A stretch of DNA of 64,000 nt from Anaerococcus tetradius ATCC 35098 (GCF_000159095.1 NZ_GG666295.1:60210-124209), one strand, 5' to 3'; positions 43,364-53,890 are shown, counted from the stretch's first letter. Made by a program: numbers and translations. Notes: generated by a model not told the origin, from the sequence alone.

Positions 43364-43987
43364 TTATTTTATTTCTTCTAGGGAAATTTGGTTTTTGTAT
43401 TTTTCTCTTTCCTTCATTTTTTTATTATAGCAGGACCTACAAAGGGGTTCATAAAGGTCCTTGGAACCTATTTGTATTCTAGAATCATCTGATGATTTTT
43501 TGTAAGAAGCCCAAGCATCTTCACCACATGAAGCACAAATAGCATGATGCTTAACTAGCTCATCGGCTATTGGCATGATCTCTTTTATAATTTCAAAAGG
43601 TCTAGCCATATAATCCATATCTAGGCCAGAAACTACTATAGTAATGTTCATAGCCATTAATTCATTAAATATTTCTATTATTTCGCTAGGGTCATTTGGG
43701 AAAAATTGAACTTCATCAATTCCTATACAATCTATATCATTACTTTTCGCATAAGCCAAGATTTCTTTAATATTTTCAACTTTGATTGCATCTAATTCTA
43801 GATTATCGTGGCTTACAATTTTTTTATCGTCATCCCTGTTATCAATTGAAGGCTTAAAGGCTACTATCTTATAATTTGCTATTCTCATCCTATAAAGCTC
43901 TCTCCATAGAGATGTAGTCTTTCCAGAAAACATGGATCCAGTATGAACGATTAATCGACCTTGTCTTTTCATAGTATTTCTAAACAT
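43364..43987 (-). CDS. tdk: Thymidine kinase
   Basis: Phosphorylates thymidine to dTMP in the salvage pathway. The 207-aa type II enzyme has Walker A GSMFSGKTT, the catalytic-site GIDEVQFFP, and zinc cysteines in CASCGEDAWASYK and CRSCYNKK. The first ATG at 43987 overlaps the ychF stop by eight bases; an alternative start at MKRQGRL (43972) is equally close to family N-termini, and no strong ribosome site decides. It is coupled to ychF and converges on map, separated by the inverted-repeat element. Confidence 0.94.
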   Translation of the reverse strand: MFRNTMKRQGRLIVHTGSMFSGKTTSLWRELYRMRIANYKIVAFKPSIDNRDDDKKIVSHDNLELDAIKVENIKEILAYAKSNDIDCIGIDEVQFFPNDPSEIIEIFNELMAMNITIVVSGLDMDYMARPFEIIKEIMPIADELVKHHAICASCGEDAWASYKKSSDDSRIQIGSKDLYEPLCRSCYNKKMKEREKYKNQISLEEIK

Positions 43988-45077
43988 TGAACTTAAAGTT
44001 GACTACATCACCATCTTTCATGATGTAATCTTTCCCTTCTTGTCTAAGTAGACCCTTTTCTTGGGCCTTGTGGATTGAGCCTTCGTTGATAAGGTCGTCA
44101 TAGGAAACTATTTCAGCTTTTATGAATCCCCTAGAAATATCTGAGTGAATTTTACCTGCTGCATCAACTGCCTTAGTACCCTTAGTTATTGTCCAAGCTC
44201 TAGTTTCCATTTCGCCAGTAGTTAAAAATGATATTAGATTTAGGGTTTTGTAAGAATCTCTGATAACTTTGTCAGTACCTGATTCTTCAAGACCTAGCAT
44301 GGACAAAAATTCGCTTCTTTCTTCTTCATCTTCGATTTCTGATATTTCTTGCTCTATTTTTGCAGATACGACAGAAACTTCTGCCCCCTCAGTTTTAGCA
44401 AAGTCACGGACTTTTTTTACATAAGGATTATTTTCCCCATCATTTGCTGCGTCTTCTTCATTTACATTTGCCACATAAATAATAGGCTTTGTTGATAGAA
44501 GCTGGTAGGCTCTAAGCATTTTTACTTCTTCCTCATTGAGGTCTAAGACTCTAGCTGATTTGCCTTCCTCTAAAACTTTTTTGATTCTTTCAAGTAATTC
44601 GACTTCGGCCCTAACGCTCTTATCGCTTCTTGCAATCTTTTTTCTTTTTTCAAGAACCTTATCTACTAACTCTAGGTCAGAAAAAATAAGCTCAAGATTA
44701 ATTGTTTCAATATCTCTTAAAGGATCAACAGAACCGTCAACATGGGTAACATTTGGATCATCAAAGCACCTAAGGACTTCTACTATTGCTTCGGTTTCTC
44801 TAATATTAGATAGAAACTTATTTCCAAGACCTTCACCCTTTGAAGCTCCCTTTACAAGACCGGCTATATCATAAAACTCAATAACGGCTGGAACAATTTT
44901 TTTGCTAGAACTTAATTCAGATAATTTATTTAATCTTTTGTCAGGTACATTAACAAGTCCGACATTTGGATCAATTGTAGCAAATGGATAATTCGCTATA
45001 AGTGCACCTGCTTTAGTAATGGCATTGAATAATGTTGATTTACCAACATTAGGCAAGCCTACAATTCCTAATTTCAT
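43980..45077 (-). CDS. ychF: YchF/OLA1-family ATPase
   Basis: A universally conserved Obg-related P-loop protein that prefers ATP and binds ribosomes; linked to stress response. Walker A GLPNVGKST is at residues 7-15, DIAGLVKGASKGEGLGN follows (G3), and the C-terminus is a TGS domain (RAWTITKGTKAVDAAGKIHSD is its start). At 365 aa it is full length. TTGATA-N16-TATAAT lies upstream on the minus strand. It heads the ychF-tdk unit, divergent from pepP. Confidence 0.95.
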   Translation of the reverse strand: MKLGIVGLPNVGKSTLFNAITKAGALIANYPFATIDPNVGLVNVPDKRLNKLSELSSSKKIVPAVIEFYDIAGLVKGASKGEGLGNKFLSNIRETEAIVEVLRCFDDPNVTHVDGSVDPLRDIETINLELIFSDLELVDKVLEKRKKIARSDKSVRAEVELLERIKKVLEEGKSARVLDLNEEEVKMLRAYQLLSTKPIIYVANVNEEDAANDGENNPYVKKVRDFAKTEGAEVSVVSAKIEQEISEIEDEEERSEFLSMLGLEESGTDKVIRDSYKTLNLISFLTTGEMETRAWTITKGTKAVDAAGKIHSDISRGFIKAEIVSYDDLINEGSIHKAQEKGLLRQEGKDYIMKDGDVVNFKFNV

Positions 45078-45116
45078 TTGATCACTCCATCTACTTTTAT
45101 TTTTTGCAATGATAAT

Positions 45117-45144
45117 ATTATAATTGTTTTATAAGAAATATCAA
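45117..45144 (-). promoter_or_regulatory. Promoter of ychF-tdk
   Basis: On the minus strand TTGATA (45139-45144) and TATAAT (45117-45122) are separated by 16 bases, in the divergent ychF/pepP intergenic region. Confidence 0.65.
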
Positions 45145-45282
45145 TCTTTTACTTATCCATATAAGAGCTTTTAGGGCTTTTACATTTTTTACTTTGATTA
45201 TTTATATTTTCAATTATGGAAAGTGATTATTATTAGTATAATATAAGTAGAAAAATTACTTTATGATATTAAGGAGTCAAAA

Positions 45283-47052
45283 ATGAATATAAATCAAAGA
45301 ATAGATAAATTAAGAGAATTGATGAATGAAAGAAATATTGACGCATATATTATCCCAACATCAGATCCTCATCAATCTGAATATCTAGCAGATTATTATA
45401 AAACTAGAGAGTTTATAACTGGTTTTACTGGCTCAGCAGGTACAGCACTAGTAACAATGAACGATGCCTTACTATGGACTGATAGTAGATATTTCTTACA
45501 AGCTGAAAAAGAATTAAAGAATACAGAGTTTAGTCTAATGAAAATTGGTGTTGAAGGTGTAGATACCCTAGAAGACTACCTTGACAAAAATGTATCTGAG
45601 TTTGGTAAAATTGCCTTTGATGGCAAAACATATTCAGTAAAAGGATACAAAAACCTAAGCGAAAATATGGGAGCTAGAATTCTTGTCTCTGACGTAGACT
45701 ATATATCTCAAATTTGGGATAATAGACCAGAACTTGGCAAAGATAAGGCTTGGATTATGAAAGAAGAATATGTAGGTGAAAGCCTAAAGGAAAAATTAGC
45801 TAGACTAAGAACTACTATGAAGATGAAATCTTGTGATTATACCTTTATTGGAGCACCTGAAGATATTTGTTATTTGCTAAATATCAGGGGAAATGATGTA
45901 GCCTACAATCCTGTCCTCCTATCTTATATGTTAATTTCAAATGACAGCGCTAGTCTATGTATAGATGAAGATAAATTAACAGCAGAAGTAAGAGAATATC
46001 TTGAATCAAACGATGTAAAGATTTATAGCTATGACTCTATTTATAGGTTATTAAAAAATATTTCTGGGAAAAATAGGATATACCTTGATCCAGAAAGGAC
46101 TAATGTGGCAATTTATGATAGCATAAATGCAAATGTAAAAGTAAGCCTTGGTACAAATATTAGTATTTTAATGAAAACGATAAAAACTGATACAGAGATT
46201 GAAAATGTTAAGAAAGCCTACATCAAAGATGGTATCGCCTTGGTTAAATTCTTTTCTTGGCTAGAAGTAGGGGCAAAAACTGGATCTCTTAATGAATTAT
46301 TAGCTAGCAAAAAACTACATGACCTAAGAAGTGAAGATGAATCTTATATTGAAGATTCTTTTGAAACAATTGCAGGCTATAAAGAAAATGCAGCTATAGT
46401 TCACTATGCACCACAAGCCACAGGCTCTAAAACAATAAGAGATGAAGGAATGATTCTAGTTGACTCTGGAGCCCATTATAATGAGGGAACTACTGATATA
46501 ACAAGAACTGTTGCCCTAGGTAAACTTACAGATGAAGAAAAAACAGATTATACACTCGTATTAAAATCATTTTTAAGTCTTTTCTTAGCTAAATTCAAAG
46601 ATAAGACAAATGGACAAAGATTAGATGCTTTTGCAAAATTCCCACTCTGGCAAGCAGGTAAAGACTTCTTCCATGGAACAGGCCATGGGGTAGGCTTTGT
46701 TCTAACAGTCCATGAAGGACCACAAAGAATTGCTGATAGAGATAATCACCAATTTGTAGCAAACATGACCTCATCAATAGAACCAGGTCTATATATTGCA
46801 AACTCACATGGTATTAGAATTGAAAATGAAGCATATGTAAAGAAAGCTTTTGAAAATGAATTTGGTAAGTTCAATCAATTTGAAACTCTTACTTATGTTC
46901 CTATTGACACAAGACCAGTAAAAACCGAAATGCTCAATAGAGATGAGCTTGAATGGTTAAATAATTACAACAAGGCATGCTTCGAAAAGCTAAGCCCATA
47001 CCTAGAAGGCCATGACTTAGAATATTTGAAAGAGAGTTGTAGAGAAATTTGA
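45283..47052 (+). CDS. pepP: Xaa-Pro aminopeptidase (M24B)
   Basis: Removes N-terminal residues ahead of proline in peptides. The 589-aa product is the long, three-domain type: two N-terminal creatinase-like domains (1-300), then the dimetal catalytic domain with VDSGAHYNEGTTDITRT, GTGHGVGFVLTVHEGPQRI, EPGLYI and RIENEAYV, which give the Asp, Asp, His, Glu, Glu ligands. AAGGAG lies upstream of the ATG. The stop overlaps the uvrC start. It fits a peptide-fermenting lifestyle together with pepT, map and the M20 enzyme. Confidence 0.93.
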   Translation: MNINQRIDKLRELMNERNIDAYIIPTSDPHQSEYLADYYKTREFITGFTGSAGTALVTMNDALLWTDSRYFLQAEKELKNTEFSLMKIGVEGVDTLEDYLDKNVSEFGKIAFDGKTYSVKGYKNLSENMGARILVSDVDYISQIWDNRPELGKDKAWIMKEEYVGESLKEKLARLRTTMKMKSCDYTFIGAPEDICYLLNIRGNDVAYNPVLLSYMLISNDSASLCIDEDKLTAEVREYLESNDVKIYSYDSIYRLLKNISGKNRIYLDPERTNVAIYDSINANVKVSLGTNISILMKTIKTDTEIENVKKAYIKDGIALVKFFSWLEVGAKTGSLNELLASKKLHDLRSEDESYIEDSFETIAGYKENAAIVHYAPQATGSKTIRDEGMILVDSGAHYNEGTTDITRTVALGKLTDEEKTDYTLVLKSFLSLFLAKFKDKTNGQRLDAFAKFPLWQAGKDFFHGTGHGVGFVLTVHEGPQRIADRDNHQFVANMTSSIEPGLYIANSHGIRIENEAYVKKAFENEFGKFNQFETLTYVPIDTRPVKTEMLNRDELEWLNNYNKACFEKLSPYLEGHDLEYLKESCREI

Positions 47053-48899
47053 CAAATAAAAAGATTAAAGAAAAACTGAAAGAACTTCCTGAATTACCAG
47101 GCGTATATATAATGAGAAATGCTGATGATGAAATAATCTATGTAGGTAAGGCCATTTCTCTAAAAAGACGAGTACGTCAATATTTTGATAATAGCAAAAA
47201 TAAGGGCGCTAAAGTCCTTGCCATGGTTAAAAACATAGATCATTTTGAGTATATCATAGTTCAAAATGAAGTCGAGGCCCTAGTTCTTGAAAGTAATTTA
47301 ATCAAAAAGAATAGACCAAGATACAATATTGTATTAAGGGATGATAAACAGTATCCCTATATAAAAATATTGAAGGAAAAATTTCCTAGAATAAAAAAGG
47401 TTAGACAAGTAAAAAAAGATGGGGCCAAATATTTTGGTCCCTATCCTGATGCCTACGCAGTTAATGATGCTATAGCTTTATTCCACCTTTATTATCCATT
47501 CAGAACTTGCAATTTGAATTTTGATAAGGGTGCAAGACTTGATAGACCCTGCCTAAATTATTTTATCAAAAAATGTAAGGGCCCTTGCGTAGATAAGGAA
47601 GATGAATCAACTTATCTTAGAAATATGGAGCAAGTTAGCTCATTTTTGGATAAGAAATCTGATAAAATCCCAGCATGGGTTTTAGAAAAAATGCAAGCCT
47701 ACAGCAAAGAATTGAATTTTGAGATGGCGGCCATATATAGGGACTATTATAGGGCCTTATCTGTAATTTCTGAAAGGCAAAATGTCACAGAAACACGAGC
47801 TGATGATATGGATATCATTGCTACAAGCAAGGGAATAAATAACATTATCATCCAAGTGTTTTTTATGAGAATGGGTAAAATTGTTGATAGAGAGCACTTT
47901 GTAATTAAAAATGACTTTATGGAAAAAGATGAGGATATAATTTCGTCTTTTATGAAGCAGTTCTATCTTGACATGACCTATATACCAAAAGAAATCATAG
48001 TTCAAAGTTTACCGAGCGATTTACAATCCTTGAGTGACTTTCTTTCAGATAAGAAAAATGCCAAGGTTAGCATAATGAAGCCAAAACTTGGGAAAAAGAA
48101 AGAATTGCTAGATTTGGCTAGCAGAAATGCTTACGATATGAGAATGAAGCTTGATAAAAGAATTGAAAGAAAAGAAAGAAAACGCTCATCAGGTTTTAAT
48201 CAACTTAAAGAAATTCTAAACATAAAGGATATCTTTAGGATGGAATGTTTCGATATATCGAACACTTCAGGAGTATTGTCAGTTGGCTCAATGGTAGTGT
48301 ATGAAGATGGTATCCCTACTCCTAAGGAGTATAGGAAATTTAAGATAAAGACTGTTGTTGGGCCTGATGATTACGCATCCCATAGGGAGATTTTGACTAG
48401 AAGACTAAAACGTGGGATAGAAGAGAAGGCTAAGGGATATACCAAAACAGGATTTGGATCTATGCCGGATTTAATATTGATGGATGGTGGAAAAGGTCAA
48501 GTTAGTATAGCTAAAGAAGTAATTAGTGAATTAGCTTTGGACATAGAAATAGCAGGTCTAGTAAAAGATGATAAGCATACAACAAGGGCTATAATTTATG
48601 ATAACGAGGAGATTCCCATTAATAGGAGAGATCCTGTTTATAAATTAATCTATGAAATCCAAGAACAAGCCCATAACTTTGCTATAAATTATCATAGAAA
48701 ACTTATGCAAAACACAATGAAAAAATCAGAGCTTGATGAAATAAAGGGTGTCGGAGAAAAAACAAGAAAAAATTTGTACAAACACTTTAAAACAATAGCT
48801 AACATCAAAAAGGCGAGCGTTGAAGAGCTTATGGAAGTGCCCCTAGTTGGAAAAGTTCAGGCTCTTGAAATTTATAAGTATTTTAAATTGAAAGGATAA
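47049..48899 (+). CDS. uvrC: Excinuclease ABC subunit C
   Basis: Makes both incisions in nucleotide excision repair. The 616-aa protein has the N-terminal GIY-YIG nuclease (LPGVYIMRN, IIYVGKAISLKRRVRQYF), a cysteine region with CLNYFIKKCKGPCV, a UVR segment (FEMAAIYRDYY), the RNase H-like 5' nuclease (FDISNTSG ... VVGPDDYASHREIL, LILMDGGKGQV), and a C-terminal helix-hairpin-helix region. It starts at TTG (47049-47051), overlapping the pepP stop; the next ATG would cut into the nuclease. It is coupled to hprK downstream. Confidence 0.95.
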   Translation: MTNKKIKEKLKELPELPGVYIMRNADDEIIYVGKAISLKRRVRQYFDNSKNKGAKVLAMVKNIDHFEYIIVQNEVEALVLESNLIKKNRPRYNIVLRDDKQYPYIKILKEKFPRIKKVRQVKKDGAKYFGPYPDAYAVNDAIALFHLYYPFRTCNLNFDKGARLDRPCLNYFIKKCKGPCVDKEDESTYLRNMEQVSSFLDKKSDKIPAWVLEKMQAYSKELNFEMAAIYRDYYRALSVISERQNVTETRADDMDIIATSKGINNIIIQVFFMRMGKIVDREHFVIKNDFMEKDEDIISSFMKQFYLDMTYIPKEIIVQSLPSDLQSLSDFLSDKKNAKVSIMKPKLGKKKELLDLASRNAYDMRMKLDKRIERKERKRSSGFNQLKEILNIKDIFRMECFDISNTSGVLSVGSMVVYEDGIPTPKEYRKFKIKTVVGPDDYASHREILTRRLKRGIEEKAKGYTKTGFGSMPDLILMDGGKGQVSIAKEVISELALDIEIAGLVKDDKHTTRAIIYDNEEIPINRRDPVYKLIYEIQEQAHNFAINYHRKLMQNTMKKSELDEIKGVGEKTRKNLYKHFKTIANIKKASVEELMEVPLVGKVQALEIYKYFKLKG

Positions 48900-48902
48900 G
48901 AT

Positions 48903-49940
48903 ATGGCTAACAGCAATGATATAAGCGATTTTAGTGAGCATATAGACAAAGAAATAACTAGAGGAATTGATCAAAAAAAAGTAAGTCTTAGTAAAATAGT
49001 TGAAATAATGAATCTAGAAATAATCTATAAATCAAGCGATTTTGATGAAATAGAATTGGAAAGTGTAGAAGTTAATAGGCCTGGCCTACAGCTAACAGGT
49101 TATCTAGAAAAATTTCCTCACAAAAGATTGCAATTAATCGGCTCAGTTGAATATACATATTTAACAAGCCTAGATTCCAAAATGCAATATGAGAGATTCA
49201 GAGGAATTTTATCTTATAAATTGCCAGCAGTAATATTTACCTATAACAAAGAAATCAACAAAGATATTAGGGACTTATGTAGTTACTATGACATAACTCT
49301 TTTGAGGTCGCCACTAAAGTCTACAAGATTGATATCAAAACTTTCCGATGAGCTAGAATATCAACTAGCGCCAACCAGCAATGTACATGGCGAACTACTT
49401 GAAGTTTTTGGTGTAGGAGTTTTGATTATGGGAAAATCATCTGTGGGTAAGAGTGAAACAGCCCTAGATTTGGTAAATAGGGGTCACAGACTTATAGCTG
49501 ATGATATGGTAGATATAATTGCTGCTAATAATAAATTAACAGGAGCTTCTCCTGCAAATATTAGGCATTATATGGAAATTAGAGGTCTTGGAATAATCAA
49601 TGTTAGAAGATTATATGGATCAGGAGCTGTAAAGTCTGCAACTAATATTGATTTGGTAATAGAACTTGAACAATGGAAAGAGGATTACGAATACGATAGA
49701 CTAGGTCTGGATGATCATTTTATTCAAATTTTGGATGTAAAAGTTCCCCATATTGTAGTCCCTGTAAGGGCAGGAAGAAACTTAGCCTTGATAGTTGAAG
49801 TAGCTGCAATGAATCAAAGAGAAAAGAATTTGGGATACAATGCAGCAAAAGTCATGACTGACAATATCTTCAAAGAAACTAGTGGAGAAAATTACACATC
49901 AATAAGGGATATATTAAAAGATGGTCAAGGAATTATATAG
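48903..49940 (+). CDS. hprK: HPr kinase/phosphorylase
   Basis: Phosphorylates HPr on serine 46 when energy is high, enabling carbon catabolite control, and reverses it otherwise. The Walker A motif GKSSVGKS is at residues 177-184, VHG (His162) just before it, and the family signature MEIRGLGIINVRRLYG follows. At 345 aa it has an N-terminal extension of about 20-25 residues compared with common HprK. It implies that HPr/CcpA regulation exists; it also supports PTS-dependent DhaM. It starts three bases after uvrC. Confidence 0.95.
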   Translation: MANSNDISDFSEHIDKEITRGIDQKKVSLSKIVEIMNLEIIYKSSDFDEIELESVEVNRPGLQLTGYLEKFPHKRLQLIGSVEYTYLTSLDSKMQYERFRGILSYKLPAVIFTYNKEINKDIRDLCSYYDITLLRSPLKSTRLISKLSDELEYQLAPTSNVHGELLEVFGVGVLIMGKSSVGKSETALDLVNRGHRLIADDMVDIIAANNKLTGASPANIRHYMEIRGLGIINVRRLYGSGAVKSATNIDLVIELEQWKEDYEYDRLGLDDHFIQILDVKVPHIVVPVRAGRNLALIVEVAAMNQREKNLGYNAAKVMTDNIFKETSGENYTSIRDILKDGQGII

Positions 49941-50142
49941 ATAATAAGCTCTTAATAAAGTTAAGCTGTTAAATTTCAAGTAAACAAAATGATTGTTAGT
50001 ATTTCAATGTGCTGACAGTCTTTTTTAGTTTTGAATTAATTAAAAGAAGTTATAAAAATTTAAAAAAATAAATAATTAAACGTATGGTATAAAAAAGAAT
50101 AAAATTTTTATTAAAAATGGCAAGAAAAGTTGAAATTCTAAC

Positions 50143-50171
50143 TTGACATATAGGTTAAAAAAACTTATACT
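50143..50171 (+). promoter_or_regulatory. Promoter of PFOR copy 2
   Basis: TTGACA (50143-50148) and TATACT (50166-50171) with a 17-base spacer, followed by the perfect ribosome site AGGAGG. The region 50172-50200 (GTTAAC then GTTAC) shows no clear Rex palindrome. The rest of the gap from 49941 shows nothing recognisable. Confidence 0.75.
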
Positions 50172-50219
50172 TAAAATAGTGTTAACGATATTTGTTACTA
50201 ATATTATAGGAGGTCTTAA

Positions 50220-53200
50220 ATGACAGTTAAAAGAGCTATGAAGACTATGGATGGTAACACAGCCGCTGCTCACGTATCTTATGCGTTTACAGATGTTGCT
50301 ACAATCTATCCGATTACACCTTCATCACCAATGCCAGAAGCAGTAGATGTTTGGGCTGCTAATGGAAGAAAGAATATTTTTGGTAGACCAGTACAAGTAA
50401 AGGAAATGCAATCCGAAGCAGGAGCTGCAGGAGCAGTACACGGAGCATTAGCAGCAGGAGCACTAACTACTACATATACTGCAAGTCAAGGATTATTATT
50501 AATGATTCCTAACATGTATAAGATTGCAGGTGAAAGATTACCAGGTGTATTCCACGTTGCAGCAAGAACACTTGCTACTCACGCACTTTCTATCTACGGA
50601 GATCATTCAGATGTAATGTCAGCAAGACAAACAGGTTTTGCTATGCTTTGCAACTCTTCAGTTCAAGAAGTTATGGACTTAGCTCCAGTTGCTCACTTAT
50701 CAGCAATCAAAGGAAGCATACCATTTGTTAACTTCTTCGATGGATTTAGAACAAGCCACGAAATCCAAAAGATTCAAGTTTGGGATTATAAAGATCTTGC
50801 TCCACTAGTAGATATGGATGCCGTAAATAGATTTAAAAATAATTCACTAAACCCAGAAAGACCAAAAACAATTGGTACTGCTGAAAAGAACATCTTCTTC
50901 CAAAGAATGGAATCTGTAAACAATGCATATGATGACATCGTTGGTATAGCTGAAGATTACATGCACAAAATCAATGAATTAATTGGTACACACTACGAAT
51001 TATTCAACTACTATGGTGCAGATGATGCAGAAGAAATTATCGTTGCAATGGGATCTGTTTGTGAAGCTGCTGAAGAAACAATCGACGCTTTACTTGCTCA
51101 AGGCAAAAAAGTTGGTATGATTGAAGTTCATCTTTACAGACCATTCTCAGTAGATCACTTACTAAAAGCTATTCCAAAAACAGTTAAGAAAATTGCTGTT
51201 CTTGATAGAACAAAAGAAAAAGGATCTGTTGGTGAACCTTTACTACTTGATGTTAAATCTGCTTTCTATGATAAAGAAGACAAACCACTTATCATTGGCG
51301 GTAGATATGGTTTATCATCAAAAGATACAGTACCAGCTGATATCGAAGCTGTATTTGTAAATCTTGCTAAAGACGAACCAAAAGACGACTTTACAATTTC
51401 AATCAATGATGATGTTACTCACAAATCACTTGAAAGAACTGACCTAAAGATTAGGCAAGAAGGAACAACAAGATGTAAATTCTGGGGATTCGGATCAGAC
51501 GGTACAGTTGGAGCTAACAAACAAGCTATCAAGATTATCGGTGATAACACAGACATGTACGCTCAAGGTTACTTTGACTATGACTCAAAGAAATCTGGTG
51601 GTCTAACAGTATCCCACTTAAGATTTGGTAAAAACCCAATCAGATCAACATACCTACTTGACGAAGCTGACTTTATGTCTTGTTCAAAAGTTGCTTACGT
51701 TCATCAATATGACCTACTTAAGGGATTAAAAGACGGCGGATCATTCTTACTAAACTGTGCTTGGACTGATGAAGAATTAGATGAACATCTACCAGCAAAC
51801 ATGAAACGTTACATTGCTAATCACAATGTTGAATTCTACACAATTGACGCTTCTCACTTAGCTCAACAAATTGGATTAGGTTCAAGAACAAACATGATTA
51901 TGCAATCTGCATTCTTTAAACTTGCTAACGTAATTCCTTTGGAAGATGCTGTTGGTTACTTAAAGGCATCTATAGTTAAGTCATACGGCCACAAGGGTGA
52001 TGATATTGTTAACATGAACTACAAGGCTGTAGATAGCGGAATCGATGCAATCCACAAAGTTGAAGTTCCAGAAGATTGGAAAGATGCAGTTGATGAAAAG
52101 AAAGAAGAAAGAGAACTTCCAGAATTCATCAGAGAAATTGTTAAACCAATGCTTGAACAAAAAGAAGACGACATCCCTGTATCAGCATTTGTTGGTAGAG
52201 AAGATGGAGCTTTCGAATCAGGCACAACACAATATGAAAAGAGAGGAATTGCTCTTACAGTTCCTGAATGGCAAATAGATAATTGTATTCAATGTAACCA
52301 ATGTTCATACGTTTGTCCTCACGCAGTAATTAGACCTTTCTTAGTAACAGAAGAAGAAAAGGCAAACGCACCTGAAGGCTTTACAACTAAAAAAGCAATT
52401 GGTAAGGGCATGGATGGATACGAATTTAGAATCCAAGTATCTCCACTAGATTGTACTGGATGTGGAAACTGTGCAGATGTATGTCCAGCTCCAAAGAAAG
52501 CACTTCTAATGAAACCATTCGAAGAAGAAGTAGAAAAAGAAAAAGACAATTGGTACTTTGCTCATGATGAAATTGGATACAAAGAAGACGTTATGGATCC
52601 AATGACATTAAAGGGAAGCCAATTCAAACAACCATTACTTGAGTTCTCAGGCGCATGCGCTGGATGTGGTGAAACTCCATATGCAAAACTTGTTACTCAA
52701 TTATTTGGTGATAGAATGTATATAGCTAACGCTACAGGTTGTTCTTCAATTTGGGGAGCTAGTGCACCAGCTATGTCTTACACAAAGAATTCTTGTGGCA
52801 AGGGACCAGCTTGGGGTAACTCACTATTTGAAGATGCTGCTGAATATGGTTATGGTATGAAACTTGCTGCTGATGCTAACAAATCATTACTTGAAACATA
52901 CATGAACCAATTCTTAGAACTAGGTCTTGATACACCATTTAATGAAGCATTCATGGCATGGTTAGAAGGTAAAGAAACTGTTAATACTTCAAAAGAAGCA
53001 ACAGCTAAGATTATGAATCTTAAAGAAGAAACAGTTGAGAGCGAAGAAGGAAAAGCCCTACTTGATAAGATTTTCCAACTAAAAGATTACATGATTAAGA
53101 AATCAATCTGGATCTTTGGTGGTGACGGTTGGAGCTACGATATCGGATTCGGTGGTGTTGATCATGTCCTAGCTAGTGGTGAAGACATCAATATCCTTGT

Positions 53201-53747
53201 ATTCGATACAGAAGTTTACTCTAACACAGGTGGACAATCATCTAAATCTACACCATTATCTGCAGTAGCACAATTTGCTGCATCAGGTAAAAAGGTTAGA
53301 AAGAAAGACCTTGGTCTAATGATGACATCTTATGGTTATGTATACTGTGCACAAGTAGCTATGGGTGCAAACCAAAATCAAACACTTAGAGCTCTAAAAG
53401 AAGCAGAAAGCTACAATGGTCCATCATTAGTAATAGCTTATGCTCCATGTATCAACCACGGTATTAGAATCGGTATGGGTAAATCACAATACAGAGAAAA
53501 ACAAGCTGTAGAAGCTGGTTACTGGCACTTATGGAGATTTGACCCAAGACTTGCTGAAGAGGGCAAAAATCCATTCCAATTAGATTCTAAAGAACCAAAA
53601 GAATCATTCCAAGAATTTATCCAAGGCGAAGTAAGATACTCTTCACTAAAGAGATCCTTCCCAGAAACAGCTGATGAATTATATGCTGAAGCAGAAAAAG
53701 CTGCAAAAGATAGATATGCAACATATAAGAGATTAGCAGGTAAATAA
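50220..53747 (+). CDS. nifJ: Pyruvate:ferredoxin oxidoreductase, copy 2
   Basis: The main-looking PFOR, 1175 aa: pyruvate + CoA + oxidised ferredoxin to acetyl-CoA + CO2 + reduced ferredoxin. Same domain order as copy 1, with TMDGNTAAAHVSYAF, YPITPSSPMPE, clusters CIQCNQCSYVCP and CTGCGNCADVCP, CAGCGETPY and the TPP site GGDGWSYDIGFGG. It differs from copy 1 at many positions along its whole length. Its codons look more biased toward a preferred set (many GCT, CCA, ACA, TCA) than its neighbours, and it has a near-consensus promoter and AGGAGG site, so high expression is inferred. It is monocistronic. Confidence 0.95.
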   Translation: MTVKRAMKTMDGNTAAAHVSYAFTDVATIYPITPSSPMPEAVDVWAANGRKNIFGRPVQVKEMQSEAGAAGAVHGALAAGALTTTYTASQGLLLMIPNMYKIAGERLPGVFHVAARTLATHALSIYGDHSDVMSARQTGFAMLCNSSVQEVMDLAPVAHLSAIKGSIPFVNFFDGFRTSHEIQKIQVWDYKDLAPLVDMDAVNRFKNNSLNPERPKTIGTAEKNIFFQRMESVNNAYDDIVGIAEDYMHKINELIGTHYELFNYYGADDAEEIIVAMGSVCEAAEETIDALLAQGKKVGMIEVHLYRPFSVDHLLKAIPKTVKKIAVLDRTKEKGSVGEPLLLDVKSAFYDKEDKPLIIGGRYGLSSKDTVPADIEAVFVNLAKDEPKDDFTISINDDVTHKSLERTDLKIRQEGTTRCKFWGFGSDGTVGANKQAIKIIGDNTDMYAQGYFDYDSKKSGGLTVSHLRFGKNPIRSTYLLDEADFMSCSKVAYVHQYDLLKGLKDGGSFLLNCAWTDEELDEHLPANMKRYIANHNVEFYTIDASHLAQQIGLGSRTNMIMQSAFFKLANVIPLEDAVGYLKASIVKSYGHKGDDIVNMNYKAVDSGIDAIHKVEVPEDWKDAVDEKKEERELPEFIREIVKPMLEQKEDDIPVSAFVGREDGAFESGTTQYEKRGIALTVPEWQIDNCIQCNQCSYVCPHAVIRPFLVTEEEKANAPEGFTTKKAIGKGMDGYEFRIQVSPLDCTGCGNCADVCPAPKKALLMKPFEEEVEKEKDNWYFAHDEIGYKEDVMDPMTLKGSQFKQPLLEFSGACAGCGETPYAKLVTQLFGDRMYIANATGCSSIWGASAPAMSYTKNSCGKGPAWGNSLFEDAAEYGYGMKLAADANKSLLETYMNQFLELGLDTPFNEAFMAWLEGKETVNTSKEATAKIMNLKEETVESEEGKALLDKIFQLKDYMIKKSIWIFGGDGWSYDIGFGGVDHVLASGEDINILVFDTEVYSNTGGQSSKSTPLSAVAQFAASGKKVRKKDLGLMMTSYGYVYCAQVAMGANQNQTLRALKEAESYNGPSLVIAYAPCINHGIRIGMGKSQYREKQAVEAGYWHLWRFDPRLAEEGKNPFQLDSKEPKESFQEFIQGEVRYSSLKRSFPETADELYAEAEKAAKDRYATYKRLAGK

Positions 53748-53761
53748 ATTTAATTCATAAA

Positions 53762-53788
53762 AACCGTCATTTATTTGGCGGTTTTTTT
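53762..53788 (+). terminator. Terminator after PFOR copy 2
   Basis: AACCGTC pairs with GGCGGTT (one T-G wobble) across eight bases and is followed by T residues. Confidence 0.88.
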
Positions 53789-53890
53789 ATGTGCACTTTT
53801 ATCTTTGCAAATTCCATTATAATTAATTGATAGTTATGGTATAATCATAATAAAAAGGTAATAGATTTACTAATTCATACTGGAGGTATT

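Noticed and set aside
50172-50219. Rex operator ahead of PFOR 2
   Set aside because: GTTAAC and GTTAC are close together but do not form the TTGTTAA-N4-TTAACAA-type palindrome.
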